This document shows, in pieces, positions 32,930 through 40,626 of a DNA stretch of 64,000 nt (position 1 is its first letter; the number at the start of each line of letters is the position of its first letter). The stretch spans positions 1 to 64,000 of the forward strand of contig JAUXOM010000028.1 of assembly GCA_030682175.1 (NCBI GenBank), in the 5' to 3' direction. The notes beneath the pieces were generated by a model, which was given only the letters and a program-made list of their open reading frames with translations, had not been told where the DNA came from and did not search any database. A program made the translations under genes and the position numbers. This stretch comes from Rhodocyclaceae bacterium. GTDB lineage: Bacteria > Pseudomonadota > Gammaproteobacteria > Burkholderiales > Rhodocyclaceae.

Positions 32930-35721
32930 TGGCGCTCCCCGGCGGCGGGTCGCCGCAGCGGAAACCGCGCCACCACTTCGGTGCCCCGGCCTGTTGCGGA
33001 GAGGATCTCGAACGTGCCGCCCCTGCTGCGCACGCGCTCCTCCATGCTGAACAGGCCCAGGCTGGTCACCCCCCCATTTCCCTCGACGGCGGCGACATCG
33101 AAACCCCGGCCATCATCGCGGATGGCGAGTTCGAGCTCTTCGGTGTCCAGTATCAGTCTGACATGGACAGCGCTTGCCGCGGCATGGCGCATGATGTTGG
33201 TCAGACTCTCCTGTGCCACCCGGTAGCAGGCGAGCGCCAGGTCGGGTTCGATGCGCTCCGGCCTGACATCCGGATCAAAATGGGCGACCCAGCCCGCTGC
33301 GGCGGCGTCACGCTCGAGCAGCGCGCCCAGCGATACCACCAGCCCCAGGTCATCGAGTTGCAGCGGGCGCAAGTCCAGTGACAGGCTACGCACCTGTTCC
33401 AGGGTGTGGGCCACGGCCGCCAGCGCTTCGCGCAGGTTTTCGTGCGGGAACGTCGCATGATCGCGTGCCATGGGTTCCATCGCCTGCAGATGAATCTTCG
33501 CCGCCGTCAGGTTTTGCCCCACTTCATCGTGCAGTTCGTGGGCGATCATGCTCCGTTCTTCCTCCTGGATGGCGACGAGGCGCTCCGACAGCAGCCGCGT
33601 GCGTGCCAGGGCGTGCTCGAGAGCATCCTGCAGGCGCCTGCGCGCGGTGATGTCCTGCGCCAGGCTGGCCGCGCCGACGACACGACCCTCGCTGTCGCGC
33701 AAGGTCGTATTGAACCACTCGCAGATGATCACCGTGCCATCGCGGCGAACATTCTCGTTGATGCTGCGCCTGCCGCCACTGCCTGCCTGCAGGGGTTCCC
33801 ATGTCCGATCAATCGGTTCGCGCTCGCCCGGCGGCAGCAGGAACGATCCTTTCCGGCCCAGGGCTTCTTCGCGCGAATAACCGAAGATCTCAGTCGCCGC
33901 GGGATTCCATGCGGCCACGGTGAAATCTAAATTCCACTCTATTGCCGCGATCGGCGTGTGTTCGAGGTGAAAGACAAGGCGCTGTTGCGATTCGCGCAGC
34001 GCGTCTCTGGCTGCCATGCGCGCGCTGATGTCCTGCACGGTGCCCAGCGAGCGCAGTGGCTTGCCGCTGGCGTCGTAATCGGTCCGCCCGAGCTCCGCGA
34101 CCCATTTGACGCGGCCGTCGGGCAGCAGCAGGCGGTGCTCGATCGAATACGGGGCCTTGTTCGCCACCGACGCCTGGTAGGCGGCGTCCACGGCGGCACG
34201 GTCATCCGGATACACGGCCGCGATAAATTGCTCGTAATTTGCATCGAACCGGGCCGGATCGATCTCGAAGATGTGAAAGATTTCCGCCGACCAGCTCAAC
34301 AGGTTCCTTGCCAGGTCCAGCTCCCAGGAGCCCATCTGCGCCAGCACCTGGGCTTCCCGGAGCCGGGCCTCGCTGGCCAACTGGCCTGCGAGCGCCGACT
34401 TGCGGGCGGTGATGTCGTGCGACAGCACGATGAAATGCCGCGGTGTGCCGGCAACAAGGGGCAGCGCCGCGACCGACAGCTCAAACCAGGACTCGCCCTG
34501 GGGCAGGGGCAGGCATATCTGCCGCCCATAAGAGCAGCCATCCCGGGCCGCTTCGCGCAGCGCTGCCATGCCTTCTGCCGCTGCGGCGGCGGGCAGCATC
34601 TCGCCCAGCGTGCGCCCGAGCAGGCGCGCTTCCTCGGCCGCCAGCAACTCCGGTTGTCGCGCATGGATTTTGTGATAACGGCCATCCTCGTCGAGCTCGA
34701 ACAGCAGATCGGGTATGGCCTGCAGTATGGCCTGCTGCGCGGCGGCACTTGCCTGCTGCGCCAGCTCCAGCTGCTTGCGGGCAGTGATGTCGGTGACAAA
34801 GCCCTCGATGGCCTCCAGCGTGCCGTCGTCGGCGTACATGCCGCTGGCCAGTTCCAGAACCCATTTCTCGCCGCCATCCCGGGTGATGATGCGATATTCG
34901 TGGCGGCAGCGCCGGCGCGCCGCCAGATTGGCCTGGGCCTCGCGCCAGACCGGCTCCCGGTCCTGCGGATGCATGAAATCGGCGTAGTTGCAGGTGCCGG
35001 ATGTGAGTTCTTGCGGGCTGACCCCCAGCAGCGCGAGGCTGCCTTCGCTGACGAACTCCATGCTCCAGGAGGGGTCGTTGCGGCAGCGGTACGCCATGCC
35101 GTCCAGATTCTTCACCAGCATGCGAAATTGCCGGTCTTGCTCAGTCCTGTGCTCGCTAATGTCGGTCAGGGCAATGCGCAGCACCGTATCGCCAGTCCCG
35201 AAAAAGGGATTCCCTTCGGTCACGCCGACTTCACGCGGCGCGGCGACCAACCGGGCGGGAAACACCGTGCCATCTGCGCGCCGCATGGCGAGGTTTATGG
35301 TGTGCTTGTCGCCGGGCGGCATCATGCGCCTGAGGAAAAGCGTCCAGCGATCCTGATCCCGAGGCGCGACGCAGCTTACAAAGTCGCGGTTCAGCAGTTG
35401 TCCGCGCGCCACCCCCAGCCACTCGGCGGCGGTGAGGTTGGCCTCCTGGATGAGGCCATCCAGGGTCAGCGAGAGACAGCCGGACGGCGCGAAGTCGTAC
35501 AGATCGACATAGCGGTTGCGTGAAGCCTCCAATTCAAGCTGTGCCGCGCGCAAGGCTGCGTTCCGCATCTCCAGCTCGATCTGGTGCACCTGCAGTTCGT
35601 GCAGCAGTTCTTCGGCCGGCAGCCCGCGAGTTTTATGGGCGAGCGGATCCCGCGCAAGCTGCGCCTCGGCTATCGAGCGCAGCGACGGCGCCTGCGGTGG
35701 CTTTTCGTCTTGTGGTTCCAA
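32926..35721 (-). CDS. Five-PAS NarX-type sensor histidine kinase
   Basis: A 931-residue soluble kinase with about five successive PAS domains (roughly 50-200, 205-320, 330-455, 465-585, 590-710). A HisKA_3 dimerisation domain carries the phospho-His in MIAHELHDEVGQNL, and the ATPase has RDDGRGFDV and GLFSMEERV. The kinase type (HELHDE) is the one that pairs with NarL regulators, as in the ATGA-coupled gene downstream. PAS1 contains VGVTEGNPFFGTG, which also occurs as a dispersed repeat outside genes and looks like an in-frame insertion. It is first in the minus-strand block, so its promoter should lie just above 35721. Confidence 0.92.
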   Translation of the reverse strand: MEPQDEKPPQAPSLRSIAEAQLARDPLAHKTRGLPAEELLHELQVHQIELEMRNAALRAAQLELEASRNRYVDLYDFAPSGCLSLTLDGLIQEANLTAAEWLGVARGQLLNRDFVSCVAPRDQDRWTLFLRRMMPPGDKHTINLAMRRADGTVFPARLVAAPREVGVTEGNPFFGTGDTVLRIALTDISEHRTEQDRQFRMLVKNLDGMAYRCRNDPSWSMEFVSEGSLALLGVSPQELTSGTCNYADFMHPQDREPVWREAQANLAARRRCRHEYRIITRDGGEKWVLELASGMYADDGTLEAIEGFVTDITARKQLELAQQASAAAQQAILQAIPDLLFELDEDGRYHKIHARQPELLAAEEARLLGRTLGEMLPAAAAAEGMAALREAARDGCSYGRQICLPLPQGESWFELSVAALPLVAGTPRHFIVLSHDITARKSALAGQLASEARLREAQVLAQMGSWELDLARNLLSWSAEIFHIFEIDPARFDANYEQFIAAVYPDDRAAVDAAYQASVANKAPYSIEHRLLLPDGRVKWVAELGRTDYDASGKPLRSLGTVQDISARMAARDALRESQQRLVFHLEHTPIAAIEWNLDFTVAAWNPAATEIFGYSREEALGRKGSFLLPPGEREPIDRTWEPLQAGSGGRRSINENVRRDGTVIICEWFNTTLRDSEGRVVGAASLAQDITARRRLQDALEHALARTRLLSERLVAIQEEERSMIAHELHDEVGQNLTAAKIHLQAMEPMARDHATFPHENLREALAAVAHTLEQVRSLSLDLRPLQLDDLGLVVSLGALLERDAAAAGWVAHFDPDVRPERIEPDLALACYRVAQESLTNIMRHAAASAVHVRLILDTEELELAIRDDGRGFDVAAVEGNGGVTSLGLFSMEERVRSRGGTFEILSATGRGTEVVARFPLRRPAAGERQ
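35191..35229 (-). repeat. Repeat element inserted in frame in a kinase gene
   Basis: These 39 bases (13 codons, VGVTEGNPFFGTG) match, base for base apart from the ends, the repeat module GTCGGCGTGACCGAAGGGAA through CCCTTTTTCGGGACTGG at 37048-37086. A related copy lies at 43691-43738. The repeat adds a multiple of three bases, so the kinase frame is kept. Confidence 0.7.
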
Positions 35722-36181
35722 GTAATCGCTTTCGTTACAAAGCCAACAAAGTCAACGCGACACTGCCCAACGGCCTGACAAGGCGCGAGGCACTGAGCAG
35801 CACATGGCGATGACCAAGCCGGATTTTCGGTTGCCAGGACAATCCATCGATCCACAATTAACCCATTCTTTCAGTATGGTATACGAAAGGCTAAGTTTTG
35901 TTCAGCGAAAGATGCGCGCCTCAAAGTGGCCAGTCAGATTTGGGCTTTGATGGAGATTGAAAACCTGTACCGAGATGATCGTAGTCAGCAGCTTTTAAGA
36001 ATATGGGCCGCAGGAGAGATGTAAGCGTCCATCTACCGCGCAACCCGGCGTGACCGAAAATCTTGCCGATTCACCATTGCTGATGGAGAGCAGCAACGGC
36101 CATTCCCGTCGCGAGAAATATCTTGAATCTCGGCTGGCGCGTATCTACAATGTAGAAACATTTTGGCAAGGAGCTGCAATC
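35722..36181. other. Divergent spacer upstream of kinase and mazE
   Basis: About 460 bp lower in GC than its neighbours. It should hold the promoters of the minus-strand kinase and of mazEF. A plus-strand frame around 35930-36023 ending in WAAGEM-stop has protein-like composition but no start codon; it may be a decayed fragment. I see no clear promoter boxes or operator. Confidence 0.4.
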
Positions 36182-36424
36182 ATGGAAGCGGTTATTCGAA
36201 AATGGGGCAATAGCCCAGCACTACGTCTGCCGGTTGCCGTCATCAAGGAAGCGGATTTCAATCTTGAGCAAAAGGTCAACATCAGCGTAACCCGGGGGCG
36301 CATTGTGATCGAGCCATCTGACACCGTCGAATACGATCTTGACCAGTTGTTGAGTGGGATCACGGCCACGAACTCTCACAGCGAGGTGAGTTTCGGTAGC
36401 CCGGTCGGTAAGGAAGCGTTTTGA
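36182..36424 (+). CDS. mazE: MazE-type antitoxin, AbrB fold
   Basis: The start ATGGAAGCG at 36182 follows AAGGAG; the longer frame (36050) has no ribosome site and no family match. The 80-residue product has the swapped-hairpin AbrB pattern, VIRKWGNSPALRLPVAVIKE followed by VNISVTRGRIVIEP, and a flexible C-terminal tail that would wrap and block the toxin. As in other MazE proteins it should bind its own promoter and repress the operon. The stop overlaps the toxin start by one base (TGATG). Confidence 0.92.
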   Translation: MEAVIRKWGNSPALRLPVAVIKEADFNLEQKVNISVTRGRIVIEPSDTVEYDLDQLLSGITATNSHSEVSFGSPVGKEAF

Positions 36425-36768
36425 TGGTGGGACGTGGCTATGTTCCCGAGTCTGGAGATGTTGTCTGGCTGGAGTTTGACCCACAAGCCGGTCATGAGCA
36501 GGCTGGCCACCGACCGGCACTTGTCATCAGTCCTGCGAGTTACAACGGCAAGACGGGATTAATGGTTTGCTGCCCGATGAGCACCAAGATCAAGGGGCAT
36601 CCTTTTGAAGTGCTGACCGAGGTGAGCGGCGTGGCGAGTGCAGTGCTGTCCGACCAGGTCAAATCATTGGACTGGAAGGTGCGCCATGCGAAGAAAAAGG
36701 CCACGGTGCCCGCTGACGTGATGATGCACGTTCGCGCCAAAATCAAGGCATTGCTGGTTATCCATTGA
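36424..36768 (+). CDS. mazF: MazF-type endoribonuclease toxin
   Basis: A 114-residue PemK/MazF toxin. PESGDVVWLEFDPQAGHEQA and RPALVISPASYN match the N-terminal strand and loop of the family. TGLMVCCPMSTKIKGHPFEV carries the Thr/Ser region next to the active site, and LSDQVKSLDW is the conserved strand with catalytic support. It would cut mRNA at short motifs when MazE is degraded. The ATG at 36424 overlaps the mazE stop; the track's TTG three bases earlier is unlikely. The pair looks intact. Confidence 0.93.
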   Translation: MVGRGYVPESGDVVWLEFDPQAGHEQAGHRPALVISPASYNGKTGLMVCCPMSTKIKGHPFEVLTEVSGVASAVLSDQVKSLDWKVRHAKKKATVPADVMMHVRAKIKALLVIH

Positions 36769-37119
36769 TCCGTAAATAATCGGAAACAATCCGCGGGCCA
36801 GACTGAAGACCAGCCACCGGGTATGCCATTATCAGCAGGCGGCAACCAGTCTCAGTCTTTATGTAAAGCCTTATATAACCCTAGAAAAAGCAGTTCACCA
36901 CGGATGGCACGGTGATCACGGAGAAAAAACAGGGCGTTACGAAATAAGAGAATGTCGCCCGTTGAGTGCGCCTGAATTTTGTGTGCTTGCGCCATTGCTC
37001 CGTGTCCTCTGTGCTCTATGGGGTGCGAGCCGGGTTTTTAGCGTGAAAGTCGGCGTGACCGAAGGGAATCCCTTTTTCGGGACTGGCGGGATGCAATGCC
37101 CCGCATGGGGTACGGCGGT
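36769..37119. other. Intergenic gap with AT-rich DNA and a repeat
   Basis: About 350 bp between mazF and the convergent transporter. The left part is AT-rich with no gene. The right part is the repeat listed separately. No terminator with a clear T-run is visible for either gene. Confidence 0.5.
37044..37118 (+). repeat. Dispersed repeat, GTCGGCG family, longest form
   Basis: It joins GAAAGTCGGCG, the module TGACCGAAGGGAATCCCTTT...CGGGACTGGCGGGA, the hairpin TGCAATGCCCCGCATGGGGT and ACGGCGG. It shows that the kinase insert (35191) and the intergenic copies (1556, 2271, 3664) are parts of one composite repeat. It abuts the stop codon of the transporter gene. Confidence 0.72.
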
Positions 37120-38412
37120 TTACGCTCCGCTGCGGTCTTTTGGCTTCACAAGAACCAGATATTGCCGGTGCAATGTCACCAGCACCCAGGCCCAGATGAC
37201 GCAACCCAGCAGGGTCACCCAACCGAGGTCGGCCACGCCCGCCCCGACCAGTGTCCAGTGGCTGAGGGCAATGATGATCAGTGAGCCCAGCGCCTTGAAC
37301 AGGCGGTAGCCGAACATGTCGATCCAGGCCTTGGCCTGGTACATGAGCTGGGGCTCGACGGGGATGTAGAGCAGTTCCTTGGCGGCGCGGTTGATGGAAT
37401 AGGACAGGCCGCGGTCGCTGATCTTCATGATGGCGGCCGTGATGTAGGTCGGCTGGAGCATGAAGCCGCCGGTCGCCAGGGCCAGCGCCACGGGTTGCAC
37501 CAGCAGCCCGGCGAGCACCCCCAGGGTGCCGAGGATCAGGGGGGTGAGCACCAGGTTCACGGCGATCGAGACGCCGCCCATGACGCTGAAGAACAGCGAG
37601 AGCGCGACGGTGCGCGCCTCCCGTTCCGGATAGGCCAGCTCGACGATGCGCAGGAACTGGTATTCCACCAGTGGGGCGATGGCCTGGGCCAGGAGCAGGG
37701 CGAAAGCGATCAGCACCAGATAGCGATTGCCGGCGATCAGGCGCCAGCCGCCCGCCTGCGCCGCCGGAATTGCCGGCGCTGCGTCTTCCCCCGCCCGGCA
37801 CAGCCATCCCCAGCGGTCCATGGCCCAGGTGAGGACGAAGATGAGGCCGACGATGGCGGCGGCCACCAGCATCAGGTCGGGGGTCTGCAAGAATGTATAG
37901 CTGAGCAGCAAGGTCGCCAGGAGACTGCCGAAAACCCCGCCCACCAGCCCGCCGGTGCCGACCAGGCCGTACCAGCGCCGGCCGTCTTGCGTGCGGTAGC
38001 TGCTGTCGGCGAGGCTCCAGAACTGCTCGACCAGCACGACGCCGAAAATGTCCACGAAGATGTAGAAGGCCACCGCCACCCAGGACGCATGCGTGGCGGA
38101 CAGTATCCTGAAGGCGACCAGGGCCCCGGCAAAAAACAGGCAGCTCAGCAGGACGACGCGCACCCGGCCGAACCGTTCAAGGATCTTCCGGTACACTGCG
38201 ATGGCGATCAGCAAGGCGACGGCGGAGCCGATCCAGACATACGGCAGTGACTCGGCACCGTGGGCCTCGATAAGCAAGGAGCGGCTGGCCGGTTTCAGTT
38301 GGTAGAGGGCGGTAATGATGAGGAAGAAATCCAGCAGGAACACCAGCGACCTCAAGAATGCCCCATGAACCTGGCCAAATTTTGGGGAACTTTTTTGCGG
38401 ATTGTCGGTCAT
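37120..38412 (-). CDS. NTP/NDP translocase (Npt/Tlc)-family transporter
   Basis: A 430-residue integral membrane protein with 11-12 hydrophobic segments. It opens with a polar N-terminus then FLLDFFLIITALYQLKPASR, the Lys-containing first helix characteristic of ATP/ADP translocases. Later DSSYRTQDGRRWYGLVGTGG and the SYSINRAAKELLYIPV segment also match that family. Members in intracellular bacteria swap ADP for host ATP; free-living homologues are little studied. The gene is transcribed away from a serine hydrolase gene and lies near an exported ATP-using dikinase, so nucleotide export to the periplasm is an attractive but untested role. Substrate is unknown. Confidence 0.82.
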   Translation of the reverse strand: MTDNPQKSSPKFGQVHGAFLRSLVFLLDFFLIITALYQLKPASRSLLIEAHGAESLPYVWIGSAVALLIAIAVYRKILERFGRVRVVLLSCLFFAGALVAFRILSATHASWVAVAFYIFVDIFGVVLVEQFWSLADSSYRTQDGRRWYGLVGTGGLVGGVFGSLLATLLLSYTFLQTPDLMLVAAAIVGLIFVLTWAMDRWGWLCRAGEDAAPAIPAAQAGGWRLIAGNRYLVLIAFALLLAQAIAPLVEYQFLRIVELAYPEREARTVALSLFFSVMGGVSIAVNLVLTPLILGTLGVLAGLLVQPVALALATGGFMLQPTYITAAIMKISDRGLSYSINRAAKELLYIPVEPQLMYQAKAWIDMFGYRLFKALGSLIIIALSHWTLVGAGVADLGWVTLLGCVIWAWVLVTLHRQYLVLVKPKDRSGA

Positions 38413-38418
38413 AGTCGG

Positions 38419-40626
38419 CTATTTGCCTTGTGGGGAACGAGGATATTCGAGCCTCGTCCCAATCGATTTTTCCGGGGTCACGTCAGACGCCAGCAACCCG
38501 CCAGGAGGCCAGAAAGTTTGTTCTTTAAAAGACTGATCCTCAGCTTTACCCTGATCCTGACTTCGATATCCATTCACGCCGGCCAGTCCTTCCCGGCGCT
38601 CGAACGTTCCTTCGATGATCGTCTGCAATCCCAGCTTGAAGTCAGGCTGGAATCGCTCGGCCTTGCCGCGGCGGTGCGCGAACGCCGCCTGTCGGTGGCC
38701 CTGGTCGACATCACCGCGCCCGACCGCCCCCGCTTTGCCGCCCTCAATCCCGATCACATGGCCTATGCCGCGAGCCTGCCCAAGATCGCCATCCTGCTCG
38801 GGGCCTTCGCCCGCATCGAGGCCGGCGACATGCAGCTCGACGCGCCCACCCGCGACACCCTGACCCGGATGATCCGCGTTTCCTCCAACACCGCCGCCAG
38901 CGAGATGCTGGAGCGGGTCGGCATGCGCTACCTGGCCGGACTGCTGCAGTCGCCCCGCTACCGCCTGTACGACCCCGAGCGCAACGGCGGCCTCTGGGTG
39001 GGCCGGCCCTACGGCAAGGGCGGCGACACCCTGCGCGACCCCCTGCACAATCTTTCGCACGGGGCGACGGCCCTGCAGGTGGCCCGCTTCTACTACCTGC
39101 TGGAGACCGGGCGGCTCACTTCGCCCCAGCTGACCGGCGAGATGAAGGCCATCCTCGGCAATCCCGGCATTCACCACAAGTTCGTCAAGGGCCTGGAGGC
39201 CGAACGCCCGGGTTCGAAAATCTTCCGCAAATCCGGCAGCTGGCAGAACTGGCATGCCGACAGCGCCATCGTCGAACGCGACGGCCGCCGCTACATCGCC
39301 GTGGCCTTGGCGGAGGACCCCCAGGGCGGCGAGTGGCTGCGCCGCCTGATCGTCGGGATGGACAAGGCCGTGTTCGACACCGCCCCGCGCAGCCTGGTGG
39401 CGCTTCTCCAATAGCCGTTGCAGGCGGGTGCCCAGGGTCTGGTGGGCGACCGCCGAGTTCACCCGCAGCACGTTCGAGTTGATCACCACCAGGTAATGCA
39501 GCCGGCGCTGGCCCGCCGGGTGCTCGACGATGGCCACCGAGTTCAGCAGGTTTTCCACGTTGCCCTGGTATTTTCGGCAGACGAAGTCCGGCTCCGGCTG
39601 ACAGCGGAATAGGGAACCGGATTTGAAATACACGGCGGCGTCGTCGAGGGCGGGCGAGGAAGCGTAGCGGATGCGGCGCTGGGTCATGTACAGCAGGCGC
39701 TTGATCTCCCGGCTGGACCAGGCATCGACAATCCGCCCTTCCTCCAGCGCCAGCAGCCAGCGCATCAGTTCCCGTGGCGTCGCCCAACTGCCGCTCCCCG
39801 GCACGCGGGCCTTGCCGGTTTGCGTAAAAAAACCGCCCTGCTGCAGGGCCTGCGGATCCAGGCCATTGCGCGCAATACCGCCCTGCAGCGCCCGCCCCAG
39901 CCGTGCCGCGAGCTCTGCCCTGGAGTGGGTGCGGAAAAAGGCGTCGATCCGCGCCTGGTCCAGCGGGTAAGCGCGGCCCGCACCGGCCAGCAGCAGGGTT
40001 TCGCGCAGGACCATGGAGGCGGCGGCGTTGGAACTCGCCGACAGCATCCAGTCGAGGTAAGTCCACAAGCTCGCCGCATCGCCCTGGCGCAGGGGGCGGT
40101 GGGCAAGGCGGCTGCCGTCCCAGAAGGGGACGGCGTGGCTGTCGGAAACGATGAAACTGTCGGCGACCACCTGCGTTTCGCGCAGGATCCGTTCGCGGGC
40201 GGCGATGTCGTCGGGATAAAGATCGGCAAGCTGCTGGAACAGGGCCGTGGCCACCACCAGCTTGCCGACGCTGCCTGGATTGAAGCGGGCCGCGGCGCGG
40301 TGCTCCGCATAAACCGGCCGCGCCGGGTCGCTGAGGTCCAGCACGGCCACGGCATAGCGATCGGCCTCCGCACCCAGCAGATCCGTCAGCTGGCGGCTGA
40401 ATTCCGCGTCGGGCGCCGGCAGCGCCAGCTTGCTGCCGACGCGCCGCAGCTCGACCTGATGCAGTGCCAGCTGCCCGCCCGGCGGCTGCACCCGGCCACT
40501 GGCCTTGTTCCCTTGTGCCAGACGGTAGCCTTCGAGGCGGGCAATGCCGGTGTAGTTCAGGCCATCCAGCGGATAGGCGCGGGCCAGGCCGGGCAGCAGC
40601 AGGAACAGCAGAAACAGGGCGCGCAT
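38419..40626 (-). CDS. Exported serine hydrolase with 331-residue antisense extension
   Basis: ATG at 40626 overlaps the dikinase stop by one base (TGATG). Residues 1-18 are a signal peptide (MRALFLLFLLLPGLARA). The hydrolase domain (about 90-404) has SVGK (SxxK), SSN and KSGSL, a second penicillin-binding-like enzyme. It ends near RLQRLLEK at 39415, but there is no stop codon there. The frame continues another 331 codons through the reverse complement of the serine hydrolase gene at 38518. That part has no recognisable domain and reads like shadow sequence. Either the stop was lost and the extension is made, or a sequencing error hides the true stop. The domain call is firm, the C-terminus doubtful. 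Confidence 0.75.
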   Translation of the reverse strand: MRALFLLFLLLPGLARAYPLDGLNYTGIARLEGYRLAQGNKASGRVQPPGGQLALHQVELRRVGSKLALPAPDAEFSRQLTDLLGAEADRYAVAVLDLSDPARPVYAEHRAAARFNPGSVGKLVVATALFQQLADLYPDDIAARERILRETQVVADSFIVSDSHAVPFWDGSRLAHRPLRQGDAASLWTYLDWMLSASSNAAASMVLRETLLLAGAGRAYPLDQARIDAFFRTHSRAELAARLGRALQGGIARNGLDPQALQQGGFFTQTGKARVPGSGSWATPRELMRWLLALEEGRIVDAWSSREIKRLLYMTQRRIRYASSPALDDAAVYFKSGSLFRCQPEPDFVCRKYQGNVENLLNSVAIVEHPAGQRRLHYLVVINSNVLRVNSAVAHQTLGTRLQRLLEKRHQAARGGVEHGLVHPDDQAAQPLAALGVLRQGHGDVAAAVAFDDGAVGMPVLPAAGFAEDFRTRAFGLQALDELVVNAGIAEDGLHLAGQLGRSEPPGLQQVVEAGHLQGRRPVRKIVQGVAQGVAALAVGPAHPEAAVALGVVQAVAGRLQQSGQVAHADPLQHLAGGGVGGNADHPGQGVAGGRVELHVAGLDAGEGPEQDGDLGQARGIGHVIGIEGGKAGAVGRGDVDQGHRQAAFAHRRGKAERFQPDFKLGLQTIIEGTFERREGLAGVNGYRSQDQGKAEDQSFKEQTFWPPGGLLASDVTPEKSIGTRLEYPRSPQGK
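38503..38508 (+). promoter_or_regulatory. Ribosome binding site that sets a TTG start
   Basis: AGGAGG lies nine bases before TTG at 38518. The track's frame begins far upstream inside the opposite-strand transporter gene. The TTG is followed at once by a signal peptide, so this site decides the start. Confidence 0.75.
38518..39414 (+). CDS. Exported SxxK serine hydrolase, class A beta-lactamase-like
   Basis: The start is TTG at 38518, after AGGAGG. The 298-residue product begins with a signal peptide (FFKRLILSFTLILTSISIHA, cleavage after HAG or so). The active-site motifs of the penicillin-binding/beta-lactamase fold are present: SLPK (SxxK nucleophile), SSN (SxN) and KSG. It is more likely to act on peptidoglycan or a related envelope substrate than to confer resistance, because the omega-loop Glu of class A enzymes is not evident. 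Its 3' end is the point where the minus-strand hydrolase domain ends, and its whole length is antisense to that gene's extension. Confidence 0.85.
   Translation: MFFKRLILSFTLILTSISIHAGQSFPALERSFDDRLQSQLEVRLESLGLAAAVRERRLSVALVDITAPDRPRFAALNPDHMAYAASLPKIAILLGAFARIEAGDMQLDAPTRDTLTRMIRVSSNTAASEMLERVGMRYLAGLLQSPRYRLYDPERNGGLWVGRPYGKGGDTLRDPLHNLSHGATALQVARFYYLLETGRLTSPQLTGEMKAILGNPGIHHKFVKGLEAERPGSKIFRKSGSWQNWHADSAIVERDGRRYIAVALAEDPQGGEWLRRLIVGMDKAVFDTAPRSLVALLQ

Noticed and set aside
36050-36181. N-terminal extension of mazE to 36050
   Set aside because: No ribosome site and no similarity to MazE; a strong AAGGAG precedes the internal ATG at 36182.
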